Shown: positions 25,609 through 33,725 of the stretch, in pieces
Position numbering within the stretch: position 1 is the first letter of the stretch
Layout: each line of letters begins with the position of its first letter
From: Glycomyces dulcitolivorans
Lineage (GTDB): Bacteria; Actinomycetota; Actinomycetes; Mycobacteriales; Micromonosporaceae
NCBI RefSeq assembly: GCF_003265355.1
Contig: NZ_QFRW01000092.1
Span: forward strand, 23,623 to 61,959
Direction of reading: 5' to 3'
DNA: 38,337 bases
The notes under the pieces: generated by a model
Database searches by the model: none
The model's input: the letters and a program-made list of their open reading frames with translations, nothing else
Told to the model about the DNA's origin: nothing
Made by a program: the position numbers and the translations under genes

Positions 25609-27945
25609 ATGACCACCGACATCGACACCACCGCCGCGCCGACCGATCTCAAGCCCTGGCACGACCACCGGTTCGGCCGGGCCGAGCGGGCGGCGGCCCT
25701 GGTGGCCGCGATGACCTTGGAGGAGAAGGCGAGCCAGCTCGTCGGCCTCTGGGTCGGCGCGGACGCCTCCGGCGGGGACGTCGCACCCCACCAGAGCGAC
25801 ATGAGCCAGGACGCGCCCGCCTTCGAGGACGTCATCACCGACGGCCTCGGGCAGCTGACGCGGCCCTTCGGCACCCGCCCGGTCGGTCCCGGGCCCGGCG
25901 CGGCCTCGCTCGCCCGGGCCCAGCGGCAGATCATCGCGGCCAACCGCTTCGGCATCCCGGCCCAGGTCCACGAGGAGTGCCTGGCCGGGCTGGCCGCCTG
26001 GGGCGCGACCGCGTTCCCGGTGCCGCTCTCGTGGGGCGCGAGCTTCGACCCGGACCTGGTGCGGGAGATGTCGGGGCGCATCGCCCGCTCGATGCGCTCG
26101 GTCGGCGTCCACCAGGGGCTCGCGCCGGTCCTCGACGTGGTGCGCGACTACCGGTGGGGCCGCGTCGAGGAGTCGATCGGCGAGGACCCGTACCTCGTCG
26201 GCACCATCGGCGCGTCCTATGTGGCCGGCATCGAGGGCGAGGGCGTCGTGGCCACGCTCAAGCACTTCGCCGGGTACTCCGGTTCGAAGGCCGGGCGCAA
26301 CCACGGCCCGGTCTCGGCCGGCCCGCGCGAGATGGCGGAGATCTTCCTGCCGCCCTTCGAGACCGCGCTGCGCCACGGCGGGGCCCGGTCGGTCATGAAC
26401 TCGTACGCCGAGGTCGACGGGATGCCGGCCGCGGGCGACCGCGGCCTGCTCACCGACCTGCTGCGCGGCACGCTCGGCTTCGAGGGCGTCGTGGTCGCCG
26501 ACTACTTCGCGATCGCGTTCCTGCGCACGCTCCAGAGGGTCGCGGCCACCGACGGCGAGGCCGCCGCCCGTGCCCTGTGGGCCGGCATCGACGTGGAGCT
26601 CCCGTCGGTCGCGGCCTTCGGCGCGCCGCTCATCGAAGCGGTTCGATCGGGCGAGCTGGAGGAGTCCCTCGTGGACCGCGCCCTCCAGCGGGTCCTGGAG
26701 CAGAAGATCGAACTCGGCCTCATCGAGGCCGACTACGACCCGAACCCTGCGAACGACGTCCCCTTCGACGACACCGAGTCCCGCGAGATCGCGCTCCGCC
26801 TGGCGCGCGAGGCGGTCGTCCTGGTCGACAACGACGGGACGCTGCCGCTCGCGGCCGGCGCCCGCGTCGCGCTCGTCGGCCCGCTCGCCGACGACCCGAT
26901 GGCGATGCTCGGCTGCTACTCGTTCCCCGCGCACGTCGGCGTCCACCACCCGGAGACGGGCCTGGGCATCGACATCCCCACGGTCCTCGACGAACTCGCC
27001 ACCCGCGTCGAGGTGGTCGCGAGCGCGCCCGGCTGCGACGTCATGGCCCCGGGCCGGGACGGCTTCGCCGCCGCGATCGAAGCCTCCCGCGACGCCGACG
27101 TCATCGTCGCCGCGCTCGGCGACCGCGCCGGGCTCTTCGGCAGGGGCACTTCGGGAGAGGGCTGCGACGCGGCCGACCTGCGCCTCCCGGGGGAGCAGCA
27201 GGCGCTGCTCGAAGCGCTGCTGGACACCGGCAAGCCGGTCGTCCTCGTCCTGCTCACCGGCCGCCCCTACGCGCTCGGCGCCGTGGCCGACCGGTGCGCG
27301 GGCATCGTGCAGGCGTTCTTCCCGGGCCAGCAGGGCGCGCAGGCGCTCGCCGAAGTCCTTGTGGGCGAAGTGAACCCGAGCGGGCACCTGCCGGTCGGCA
27401 TCCCGCGCGAGCCCGGCGGCCAGCCCTCGACGTACCTCGCGCCGCCGCTGGGTCGCGCCAACGAGGTGTCGAACATCGACCCGACGCCGCTCTACCCGTT
27501 CGGCCACGGCCTCTCGTACCAGTCGCTCACCTGGCGGCCGGTGGCGACCGAGACCGAGGACTGGGCGGGCGACGGCACCACCGACGTCAGCGTCGTTCTC
27601 GCCAACGAGACCGCCGTGGTGACCGAGGACGTAGTCCAGGTCTACCTCCACGACCCGGTCGCGCAGGTGACACGCCCCGAGCAGCGCCTCATCGCCTACC
27701 GGCGCGTGTCGCTCGCTCCGGGCGAGTCCGCGGAGGTCCGGTTCCGCCTCCACGCCGACCTCGCCTCGTTCGTCGGCGCCGGCGGCGACCGGATCGTCGA
27801 GCCGGGGGCGGTCGAACTGCGCGTCGCGCAGTCGAGCACCGACGTGCACGCCGCAGTGCAGCGCCGGATCACCGGCCCGGAGCGCCGCGTCGGCGCGGAC
27901 CGGGTCCTGGTCGCCGAGACCGAAGTGCGACAGTTGCGGTCATGA
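25609..27945 (+). CDS. GH3 beta-glycosidase (beta-glucosidase/xylosidase type)
   Basis: 778 residues, three domains: GH3 TIM barrel (to about 360), GH3 C-terminal alpha/beta domain (about 400-600) and fibronectin-type III-like domain (about 660-750). The catalytic nucleophile is Asp298 in VVVADYFAI, with sugar-site residues in KHFAGYSGSKAGRN and EECLAGLAAWGATAFP. The ADYFAI form and the LGIDIPTVLDEL segment place it with the beta-xylosidase/beta-glucosidase group rather than NagZ. No signal peptide, so it acts on imported oligosaccharides. The ribosome binding site is weak (AAGGG 13 bases upstream). Substrate (glucose-, xylose- or mixed-linked) is not decidable by eye. Confidence 0.9.
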   Translation: MTTDIDTTAAPTDLKPWHDHRFGRAERAAALVAAMTLEEKASQLVGLWVGADASGGDVAPHQSDMSQDAPAFEDVITDGLGQLTRPFGTRPVGPGPGAASLARAQRQIIAANRFGIPAQVHEECLAGLAAWGATAFPVPLSWGASFDPDLVREMSGRIARSMRSVGVHQGLAPVLDVVRDYRWGRVEESIGEDPYLVGTIGASYVAGIEGEGVVATLKHFAGYSGSKAGRNHGPVSAGPREMAEIFLPPFETALRHGGARSVMNSYAEVDGMPAAGDRGLLTDLLRGTLGFEGVVVADYFAIAFLRTLQRVAATDGEAAARALWAGIDVELPSVAAFGAPLIEAVRSGELEESLVDRALQRVLEQKIELGLIEADYDPNPANDVPFDDTESREIALRLAREAVVLVDNDGTLPLAAGARVALVGPLADDPMAMLGCYSFPAHVGVHHPETGLGIDIPTVLDELATRVEVVASAPGCDVMAPGRDGFAAAIEASRDADVIVAALGDRAGLFGRGTSGEGCDAADLRLPGEQQALLEALLDTGKPVVLVLLTGRPYALGAVADRCAGIVQAFFPGQQGAQALAEVLVGEVNPSGHLPVGIPREPGGQPSTYLAPPLGRANEVSNIDPTPLYPFGHGLSYQSLTWRPVATETEDWAGDGTTDVSVVLANETAVVTEDVVQVYLHDPVAQVTRPEQRLIAYRRVSLAPGESAEVRFRLHADLASFVGAGGDRIVEPGAVELRVAQSSTDVHAAVQRRITGPERRVGADRVLVAETEVRQLRS

Positions 27946-28685
27946 ACGCGACGCATGCGGACGAGGTCGGACCGGGGGCGCTCTCCCGGCTGACCGCCGC
28001 GGTCTACCGGTACCTCGTCCTCGGCTTGTTCCTCGCGCTCGCGGGCGTCCCGACCCTGCTGCTGTGGACGCTGCTGGCGCCTGAGCCGACGAACGCGGTG
28101 CTCTTCGCGGCCGCGCTGCTGCCGGTCGCGCCAGCGCTCTCGGCGGCGCTGTACGCGCAGCGCGCCTGGGCGAAGGAGCCGGACCTGAGCCCGGCCCGCC
28201 CGCTCCTGCGCGGGCTGCGGCTCAACCTGCGCGACACGCTCGCCTGGTGGGTCCCGGTCCTCGCGGTGGCCACGGTCCTGGCCGTGAACGTCCTGTTCGC
28301 CGGGGCGGTCGCCGGTGGTACGGTCCTGCGGCCGGTCGGCGCGGTCCTGCTGGTCGTCCTCGCCGTGTGGTCCGGTCACCTGCTGGTGGTGACCTCGTTC
28401 TTCTCGTTCCGCTTCCGCGACGTCCTGCGCGTGGCGGCCGCCGAGTTCTTCCTCTCCTGGAAGTCCACCCTCGGCGTCCTCTCGATCATCGTCGTCGCCG
28501 CGGCCGTCGTGCTCGCCAGCTCCGAGGCGGTTGTGCTCCTGCTCGGCTGGGCGTTCGCGGCCCTGCTGTGGCTCGTGGCGCGACCGGTCGCGGCCGACGT
28601 CACGAAGCGGTTCACGACCGATCCGCTCACTGCTCCGGAATCACCGGCTCCAGCAGCCGGCGAGGACGGTTCATCGCCCGGCTGA
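27942..28685 (+). CDS. YesL/DUF624 family membrane protein
   Basis: 247 residues with about five or six transmembrane helices. It resembles YesL-type DUF624 proteins, small membrane proteins that accompany LplABC-like uptake operons in Gram-positive bacteria: a start near AVYRYLVLGLFLALAGVPTLLLW, the FAAALLPVAPALSAALYAQ segment and RGLRLNLRDTLAWWVP. Function unknown; probably linked to the transporter. ATG 27942 overlaps the GH3 stop (ATGA). Its last 59 bases overlap the convergent HxlR gene. The C-terminus is a non-conserved Pro/Ala-rich tail. Confidence 0.75.
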   Translation: MNATHADEVGPGALSRLTAAVYRYLVLGLFLALAGVPTLLLWTLLAPEPTNAVLFAAALLPVAPALSAALYAQRAWAKEPDLSPARPLLRGLRLNLRDTLAWWVPVLAVATVLAVNVLFAGAVAGGTVLRPVGAVLLVVLAVWSGHLLVVTSFFSFRFRDVLRVAAAEFFLSWKSTLGVLSIIVVAAAVVLASSEAVVLLLGWAFAALLWLVARPVAADVTKRFTTDPLTAPESPAPAAGEDGSSPG

Positions 28686-29142
28686 CCGGGTCCATGCGCT
28701 TGGGGCCGGGGCCGGGGTACATCTCGACCTCGGCCGGCTCGATCGGCCCGCACTTCGGGCAGTCGCCCGACGGCACCAGGTCGGTGCCGCACTCGGCGTG
28801 GCGGAACAGCCGCGGCGGCTCGCCGCCGAGGTTGCGGCGGCTCCACACGCCGATCGCGAAGATCACCGGCCACAGCTCGATCCCGGCGTCGGTGAGCAGG
28901 TACTCGTAGCGCGGCGGCGCCGTCTGGTACTGGCTCTTGCGCATCACCCCGCCCTCGATCAGGTGCGCCAGTCGGTCGGAGAGGACCGCCTTGGGGATGT
29001 CGAGGCGGACCTGGAAGTCGCTGAAGCGGCGCACGCCGTAGAGCGCGTTCTGCACCACCAGCAGCGTCCACCGCTCGCCGAGCAGCTCCAGCGCGCGCGA
29101 GAGCGAGCAGTCCTGCCCCACGTAGTCCTTGCCCAGTGCCAT
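28627..29142 (-). CDS. HxlR-family transcriptional regulator with zinc-ribbon-like tail
   Basis: 171 residues. The winged-helix core is typical HxlR: CSLSRALELLGERWTLLVVQNALYGVRRFSDFQ, then LSDRLAHLIEGGVMRKSQYQ. The C-terminus adds Cys118, Cys128 and Cys131 (CGTDLVPSGDCPKC) with nearby His115, a possible metal-binding knuckle. HxlR proteins sense redox or small electrophiles; Cys12 is at the conserved N-terminal position. It is divergent from an MFS pump with two GTTCA-N-TGAAC sites between, so it probably represses that gene. A TAGGAT box 6 bases before ATG 29142 suggests a leaderless transcript. Confidence 0.88.
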   Translation of the reverse strand: MALGKDYVGQDCSLSRALELLGERWTLLVVQNALYGVRRFSDFQVRLDIPKAVLSDRLAHLIEGGVMRKSQYQTAPPRYEYLLTDAGIELWPVIFAIGVWSRRNLGGEPPRLFRHAECGTDLVPSGDCPKCGPIEPAEVEMYPGPGPKRMDPVSRAMNRPRRLLEPVIPEQ

Positions 29143-29148
29143 GCCTGG

Positions 29149-29154
29149 ATCCTA
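29149..29154 (-). promoter_or_regulatory. -10 box TAGGAT of HxlR gene, leaderless
   Basis: TAGGAT lies exactly 6 bases upstream of the ATG on the minus strand, so transcription would begin at the start codon. No clear -35 is visible; the first operator lies just upstream. Confidence 0.5.
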
Positions 29155-29159
29155 CCCCG

Positions 29160-29170
29160 GTTCAATGAAC
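29160..29170. promoter_or_regulatory. Operator candidate 1, GTTCAATGAAC
   Basis: Perfect 5+5 inverted repeat with one central base, followed by GAACC. It repeats at 29197-29207. It lies next to the HxlR -10 box and upstream of the MFS gene. Confidence 0.55.
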
Positions 29171-29196
29171 GAACCGACACTGCTACGCTCCAGTGA

Positions 29197-29207
29197 GTTC
29201 ACTGAAC
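29197..29207. promoter_or_regulatory. Operator candidate 2, GTTCACTGAAC
   Basis: Second copy of the same repeat, also followed by GAACC, 37 bases from the first and directly before the MFS ribosome binding site. A likely HxlR-type repressor site. Confidence 0.55.
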
Positions 29208-29223
29208 GAACCAAGGAGCACCC

Positions 29224-30570
29224 ATGGCGACCACCCTCACCCCGGCCAAGGCCCCCACCAGGACCGGCACCCTCCTGGCGATCCTCTGCGCGGCCCCGCT
29301 GCTGGTCATCCTCAACTACTCGACCCCGCTCATCCTGGCCCCCCAGACCGCCGCCCACCTCCACGCGAGCGCCACCGGCCAGACCTGGATCATCAACGCG
29401 ATCTCCCTCGGCCTCGCGGTCCCGCTCCTCACCTCCGGCAGCCTCGCCGACAACCACGGCCGCCGCAGGGTCCTCGTCTTCGGCGCCTGGCTCTTCGCCG
29501 CCGCCGTCCTCCTCGCCGCCCTCGCCCCCAACACCCTCGTGTTCGTCGCCGCCCGCATCATCCAGGGCGCCGCCAGCGCCGCCCTCCTGACCTCCAGCCT
29601 CGGCATCATGGGCGCGGCCTTCACCGGCGCCGACGACCGCCGCCGCGCCACCGCCGTCTACGGCGCCATGCTCGGCCTCGGAGTCGGCGTCGGCGGCGTC
29701 CTCGCCGCGCTCCTCGGAACGGCCTGGGGCTGGAACGGCCCCTACTGGCTCTACGCCGCGGCCGCAGTCGGCCTGGCCCTGGCCGCCCGCGCCGTCCTCC
29801 CCGAGTCCCGCGCCGAGCACCCCCGCCGCGCCGACGTCGCCGGGACGATCACCCTCGGACTCGGCGTCGCCGCCCTCATGTCCAGCCTGACCCTCGGCCG
29901 CCAGGGCTGGTCCGACCCCCTCGTCATCGCCCTGCTCATCGCCGCCGCGGTCGCCACCGCCGCGTTCGTCCTCGTCCAGCTCCGCGGCCGCGAACCGATG
30001 CTCGACCCGGGCCTGTTCGCCCGGCCCGCGTTCCTCGTCGCCTCCCTCGGCGCCCTCGTCACCGGCATCGCCGTCATCAGCATGATGAGCTACCTGCCGA
30101 CCGTGTACCAGTCCGAGACCCACCTGGGCCCCATCGAGACGGCCGCGATGATCGCCATCTGGTCCACCTCCGCGTTCGTGGTCTCCTTGCAGGTCAAGCG
30201 CATCGCCCTCACCCCCGGCATGCTCCTCGCCCTCGCGCTCCTCGTCGCCGGGGCCGGCTCGGCCCTCCTCGTCGGCCTCTCCGGCGGCTGGTCCTGGTGG
30301 CACGCCGTCCCCGCGCTCCTGGTCGCCGGAGCGGGCTACGGCGCGGCCAACCCCGCCCTGACCCGCCTCAGCATCGACAGCGTCCCCGCCGACCGCGGCG
30401 GCATGGGCTCGGGCGTGAACAACACCATGCGCTACATCGGCACCGCCGCCGGTATCCCGATCATCGCCACCCTCACCGACGCCGTCGGCACCGACGGCGC
30501 CCTCTGGATCTGCGCCGCCATCGCCGCCCTCGCCGCCGCCGGGTTCGCACTCCTCATCAGGCGCGCCTGA
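29224..30570 (+). CDS. MFS transporter, drug:H+ antiporter type
   Basis: 448 residues with many hydrophobic helices. The first loop motif SGSLADNHGRRRVLVFG (MFS motif A) and the helix-5 motif GLGVGVGGVLAALLGTAWGWNGPYW (motif C, antiporter signature) place it in the DHA drug-efflux group (EmrB/QacA-like). ATG 29224 has AAGGAG. It is divergent from an HxlR regulator with two shared sites, the usual layout for an inducible efflux pump. The exported compound is unknown. A strong hairpin follows. Confidence 0.9.
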   Translation: MATTLTPAKAPTRTGTLLAILCAAPLLVILNYSTPLILAPQTAAHLHASATGQTWIINAISLGLAVPLLTSGSLADNHGRRRVLVFGAWLFAAAVLLAALAPNTLVFVAARIIQGAASAALLTSSLGIMGAAFTGADDRRRATAVYGAMLGLGVGVGGVLAALLGTAWGWNGPYWLYAAAAVGLALAARAVLPESRAEHPRRADVAGTITLGLGVAALMSSLTLGRQGWSDPLVIALLIAAAVATAAFVLVQLRGREPMLDPGLFARPAFLVASLGALVTGIAVISMMSYLPTVYQSETHLGPIETAAMIAIWSTSAFVVSLQVKRIALTPGMLLALALLVAGAGSALLVGLSGGWSWWHAVPALLVAGAGYGAANPALTRLSIDSVPADRGGMGSGVNNTMRYIGTAAGIPIIATLTDAVGTDGALWICAAIAALAAAGFALLIRRA

Positions 30571-30574
30571 ACCA

Positions 30575-30602
30575 CGGGCCCCGGCACTCCCGCCGGGGCC
30601 CG
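30575..30602 (+). terminator. Terminator-like hairpin between MFS and sigma-factor genes
   Basis: Perfect 10-bp stem CGGGCCCCGG/CCGGGGCCCG (30575-30584 with 30593-30602, 8-base loop), 4 bases after the MFS stop, directly before the sigma-factor -10 box. It separates the two transcripts. Confidence 0.65.
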
Positions 30603-30603
30603 A

Positions 30604-30609
30604 TATCCT
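30604..30609 (+). promoter_or_regulatory. -10 box TATCCT of sigma-factor gene, leaderless
   Basis: TATCCT ends 6 bases before ATG 30616 and there is no ribosome binding site, so a leaderless transcript is likely. No clear -35, since the terminator stem occupies that place. Confidence 0.5.
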
Positions 30610-30615
30610 TGCCCA

Positions 30616-31458
30616 ATGGACGTCTTCGAGGACCAGCGCGGCAAGCTGCAAGCCGTCGCCTACCGCGTCCTCGGCACCATGACCGACGCCGAGGACGTCG
30701 TCCAGGAGGCATGGCTCCGCTGGAACCGCGTCGACGCCGCCACCGTCGACGACCCCACCGCGTACCTCGTCACCGTCACCACCCGCCTCGCCATCGACCG
30801 CCTCCGCAGCGCCCAGGCCGCCCGCGTCACCTACGTCGGTCCCTGGCTCCCCGAACCGGTCCCCACCGGCGGCGACCTCGCCGACGACCTCGCGCTGGCC
30901 GACACGGTCTCCACGGCGATGCTGCTGGTCCTCGAATCCCTGTCCCCGCTGGAGCGGGCGGTGTTCGTGCTGCGCGAGGCCTTCGGCTACTCGCACGGCG
31001 AGATCGCGCGCATCCTCGACCGCAGCGAGGAGTCGGTGCGCCAGACCGCGAAGCGGGCCCGCGAGCACGTCGACGCCAAGCGCCGCCGCTACGACACCGA
31101 CGCCGCCACCCGCAAGCGCGCCACCATGTCCTTCATGGACGCCTGCGCCGGAGGCGACCTCACCGCGCTCATGGGCATCCTCGCCCCGGACGTCGCCTTG
31201 GTCAGCGACGGCGGCGGGCTCGCCCCGGCCCCGCGCAAGACGATCTTCGGCATGGACCTGGTCGCCCGCGCCCTCGTCACCTTCGCGGGCCGCATGCCCG
31301 AGGACCCAAGCATCGAGTTCGCCGACGTCAACGGCGGCCCGGCGATCGTGGTCCGCTCGGGCAAGGCCGCCGCTGCGGTCGTCATGCTGTACCTGGTCGA
31401 CGGCGCGGTCGAGGAGATCCACCTGATCACCAACCCCGAAAAACTCCGCGCAGTGTGA
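30616..31458 (+). CDS. ECF41-type sigma factor with SnoaL-like regulatory domain (SigJ-like)
   Basis: 280 residues. Region 2 (RGKLQAVAYRVLGTMTDAEDVVQEAWLRW) and region 4 (LSPLERAVFVLREAFGYSHGEIARILDRSEESVRQ) are clear. Between them is the WLPEPV linker typical of the ECF41 group, and the C-terminal SnoaL-like extension carries the two group motifs as DGGG (about 197) and NPEKL (near the end; usually NPDKL). In ECF41 the extension controls activity without an anti-sigma factor, and the target is usually the adjacent oxidoreductase-type gene. That matches the gene 49 bases downstream, which has a matching promoter. Confidence 0.9.
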   Translation: MDVFEDQRGKLQAVAYRVLGTMTDAEDVVQEAWLRWNRVDAATVDDPTAYLVTVTTRLAIDRLRSAQAARVTYVGPWLPEPVPTGGDLADDLALADTVSTAMLLVLESLSPLERAVFVLREAFGYSHGEIARILDRSEESVRQTAKRAREHVDAKRRRYDTDAATRKRATMSFMDACAGGDLTALMGILAPDVALVSDGGGLAPAPRKTIFGMDLVARALVTFAGRMPEDPSIEFADVNGGPAIVVRSGKAAAAVVMLYLVDGAVEEIHLITNPEKLRAV

Positions 31459-31472
31459 CGGTGGTCACCGCA

Positions 31473-31499
31473 CCTCACGTTTCCGCGGTGCCGCCCGTC
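31473..31499 (+). promoter_or_regulatory. Candidate ECF41 promoter (CCTCACG-N16-CGTC)
   Basis: The ECF41 consensus is TGTCACA, about 16 bases, CGTC. Here the -35 core TCAC (in CCTCACG, 31473-31479) and -10 CGTC (31496-31499) are spaced exactly 16 apart, ending 8 bases before the oxidoreductase ATG. The first two -35 bases do not match. Confidence 0.5.
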
Positions 31500-31507
31500 C
31501 TTGGGGC

Positions 31508-32659
31508 ATGAACGACATCCTGATTCTCGGCGCCGGTTACACCGGCATGATGGCCGCGACCGGCATCGCCCTGCGCAACAAGACCTCCCAGGTGACCCTG
31601 GTCAACCCGACCGACATTTTCAACGAGCGTTTGCGCCAGCACCAGGCCGCGGTCGGCCAGGACCTGGGCGCCCACTCCATCCCCGACCTCGTGGCCCCTG
31701 CCGGGGTGGCGTTCGTCAAGGGCCGCGCGGCCCGGATCGACGCCGAACAGCGCGTCGTCGTGCTCGACGATGGCCGCGAGCTCGCCTACGACGTCCTGGT
31801 CTACGCCCTCGGCTCGGCCACCCCGTGCGTGGAGCACGCCTTCACCATCGACGACCCGGTCTTCGCCGAAGCGCTGCGCGCCAACGCCGAAGGCGTCCTG
31901 ACCGTCTGCGGCGCGGGCCTGACCGGCATCGAAGCGGCCGCCGAAGCCGCCGAGACCTACCCGGGCATGCGGGTGCGCCTGCTCTCGCGCGGCGAACCGG
32001 GCTCGATGATGGGCCCGAAGGCCCGCGAGTACATGCGAGGTTCGCTGGACCGCCTCGGTATCGAGGTCCGTACCGGCGTCACGGTCGCCCGCGTGCTGGA
32101 GGGGGCGGTGGAACTCGAAGGCGGCGAACTCGTCCCGACCGATGTGACGCTGTGGACCACCGGTGTCGCCTACAACCCGCTCGCCGCCGACGCCGGGATC
32201 GCCGTCGACGCGCACGGGCGCGTCGAGGTCGACGCCACCTTGCGGTCGGTCTCGCACTCTGAGGTGTTCGCGATCGGCGACGCGGCCGCGATCCGCCAGG
32301 GCTATGGCCTCATCCACGGCACCTGCCAGTCCGGTATCCCCTCGGCGGCCCACACCGCCGAATCGGTCACCCGCGTGCTACAGGGCAAGGCCCCCAAGCC
32401 GTTCCGGTTCGGCTACATCCACCAGCCGGTCTCACTGGGCCGCAAGGACGCGGTCATCCAGTTCACCAACCCCGACGACACCCCCAGCCGCTGGTACCTC
32501 ACCGGCCGGGCCGCCGTCGCCTACAAGGAAGCCGTCTCCTCCAGCCCGCTCAAGTTCTACCGGTCGAAAACCGCCATCCCCGCCCGCATGACCGGCCGCA
32601 CCGGCGGCCGCCACAACCGCCTCGACGGCGTGGCGGCGGTGCCGGCATCGGGCCGCTAG
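31508..32659 (+). CDS. FAD/NAD(P)-dependent oxidoreductase (type II NADH dehydrogenase-like)
   Basis: 383 residues, two-dinucleotide-binding-domain flavoprotein. FAD site ILGAGYTGMMAATG at the start, second Rossmann motif TVCGAGLTGIEAAAEAAE, and the second FAD contact VFAIGDAAA (about 254). Similar to NDH-2/AIF-like enzymes and to the oxidoreductases controlled by ECF41 sigma factors. Electron acceptor unknown; the C-terminus has no obvious membrane helix. There is no good ribosome binding site and ATG 31508 lies near the predicted start, so leaderless translation is possible. Its stop shares CTAG with the convergent dehydrogenase gene. Confidence 0.87.
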   Translation: MNDILILGAGYTGMMAATGIALRNKTSQVTLVNPTDIFNERLRQHQAAVGQDLGAHSIPDLVAPAGVAFVKGRAARIDAEQRVVVLDDGRELAYDVLVYALGSATPCVEHAFTIDDPVFAEALRANAEGVLTVCGAGLTGIEAAAEAAETYPGMRVRLLSRGEPGSMMGPKAREYMRGSLDRLGIEVRTGVTVARVLEGAVELEGGELVPTDVTLWTTGVAYNPLAADAGIAVDAHGRVEVDATLRSVSHSEVFAIGDAAAIRQGYGLIHGTCQSGIPSAAHTAESVTRVLQGKAPKPFRFGYIHQPVSLGRKDAVIQFTNPDDTPSRWYLTGRAAVAYKEAVSSSPLKFYRSKTAIPARMTGRTGGRHNRLDGVAAVPASGR

Positions 32660-33696
32660 AACTCGATCAGGACCTTGAGGGCTTCGCGGCCGTCCATGGC
32701 CGCGTAGCCCTCCGGCGTCTGGTCGATCCCGATGGCGCGGTCGAAGACCTTGCCCGGGTCGACCGATCCGTCGAGGACGCCCGGCAGCAGCGGCTCGATG
32801 TAGGCCCGAGCGGGCGCGGGCCCGCCGGTCAGGGTCAGGTTGCGGCCGAAGAACGGCCAGCCGAGCTGGGCCTCGGCGTACTGGGGCACGCCGACGCGCG
32901 AGATGGTCCCGCCGTCGCGCACGACGCCGAGCGCCTGCTCGTACGCGGGCATGTGCCCCACCGCCTCCAGGACCTTCCGGACCCCGCGCCCGCCCGCGAG
33001 TTCGCGGACCTTCGCGATGCCCTCCTCGCCGCGCTCGGCGACGACGTCCGTCGCCCCGTACTCGCGGCCGAGGTCGGTGCGGGTCTTGTGCCGTCCCATG
33101 AGGATGATCTGCTCGGCGCCCATCTGCTTGGCGGCGAGGACGGCCATGAGCCCGACCGCTCCGTCGCCGATGACGGCGACCGTGTCGCCCTCACCGACCC
33201 GCGCGGTGCGGGCGGCGTGCCAGCCGGTTCCGTACACATCGGACAGCGTGAGCAGCGAGCCCAGCAGCGGCGAGTCCTCGCCGATCCCCGGAACGGCCAC
33301 CAGCGTGCCGTCCGCCAGCGGCACCCGGACCGCCTCGGCCTGCCCGCCGAGGACGCCCTGCCCGTTGTTCCAGAACCCGCCGTGCAGGCACGAGGTGTGC
33401 AGGCCCTCGCGGCAGAACTCGCACGTGTTGTCGGACCACGCGAACGGCGCGATCACGAAGTCGCCCTTGCGGATACCGGTGACCTCGGCCCCGACGTCCT
33501 CGACGACGCCGATGAACTCGTGCCCCATCGTCGTCCCGCCGGGCGTGACCGGCATCTGGTGGTACGGGTGCAGGTCGGACCCGCAGATGCACGAGCGCAC
33601 CACCCGCACGACGGCATCGGTGGGCTGCTCGATCACGGGGTCGGGGAGCTCCTCGACGCGGACGTCCCCGGCAGCGTACATGAGTGCGGCCTTCAT
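32656..33696 (-). CDS. Zinc-dependent alcohol dehydrogenase, medium-chain family
   Basis: 346 residues. Catalytic zinc ligands are in CICGSD and the GHE motif; NAD(P) is bound through AVIGDGAVGLMAV. The structural-zinc lobe reads DNTCEFCREGLHTSC: three of the four usual cysteines are there, and the first position is Asp. This variant occurs in a known group of actinobacterial MDR dehydrogenases. It converts an alcohol and aldehyde/ketone with NAD(P); substrate unknown. It follows the aldo/keto reductase after 29 bases and is probably co-transcribed (GAAGGAAA upstream). Confidence 0.88.
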   Translation of the reverse strand: MKAALMYAAGDVRVEELPDPVIEQPTDAVVRVVRSCICGSDLHPYHQMPVTPGGTTMGHEFIGVVEDVGAEVTGIRKGDFVIAPFAWSDNTCEFCREGLHTSCLHGGFWNNGQGVLGGQAEAVRVPLADGTLVAVPGIGEDSPLLGSLLTLSDVYGTGWHAARTARVGEGDTVAVIGDGAVGLMAVLAAKQMGAEQIILMGRHKTRTDLGREYGATDVVAERGEEGIAKVRELAGGRGVRKVLEAVGHMPAYEQALGVVRDGGTISRVGVPQYAEAQLGWPFFGRNLTLTGGPAPARAYIEPLLPGVLDGSVDPGKVFDRAIGIDQTPEGYAAMDGREALKVLIEF

Positions 33697-33725
33697 GGTG
33701 TGGGTTTCCTTCTCTCGCAGTGGAT

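Noticed and set aside
25546-27849. A 767-codon minus-strand frame
   Set aside because: Antisense to the GH3 gene; composition is Gly/Arg/Asp-rich with no recognisable domain.
29152-31422. A 756-codon minus-strand frame, very rich in Gly, Glu and Asp
   Set aside because: Antisense to the MFS and sigma-factor genes; both of those have clear family motifs.
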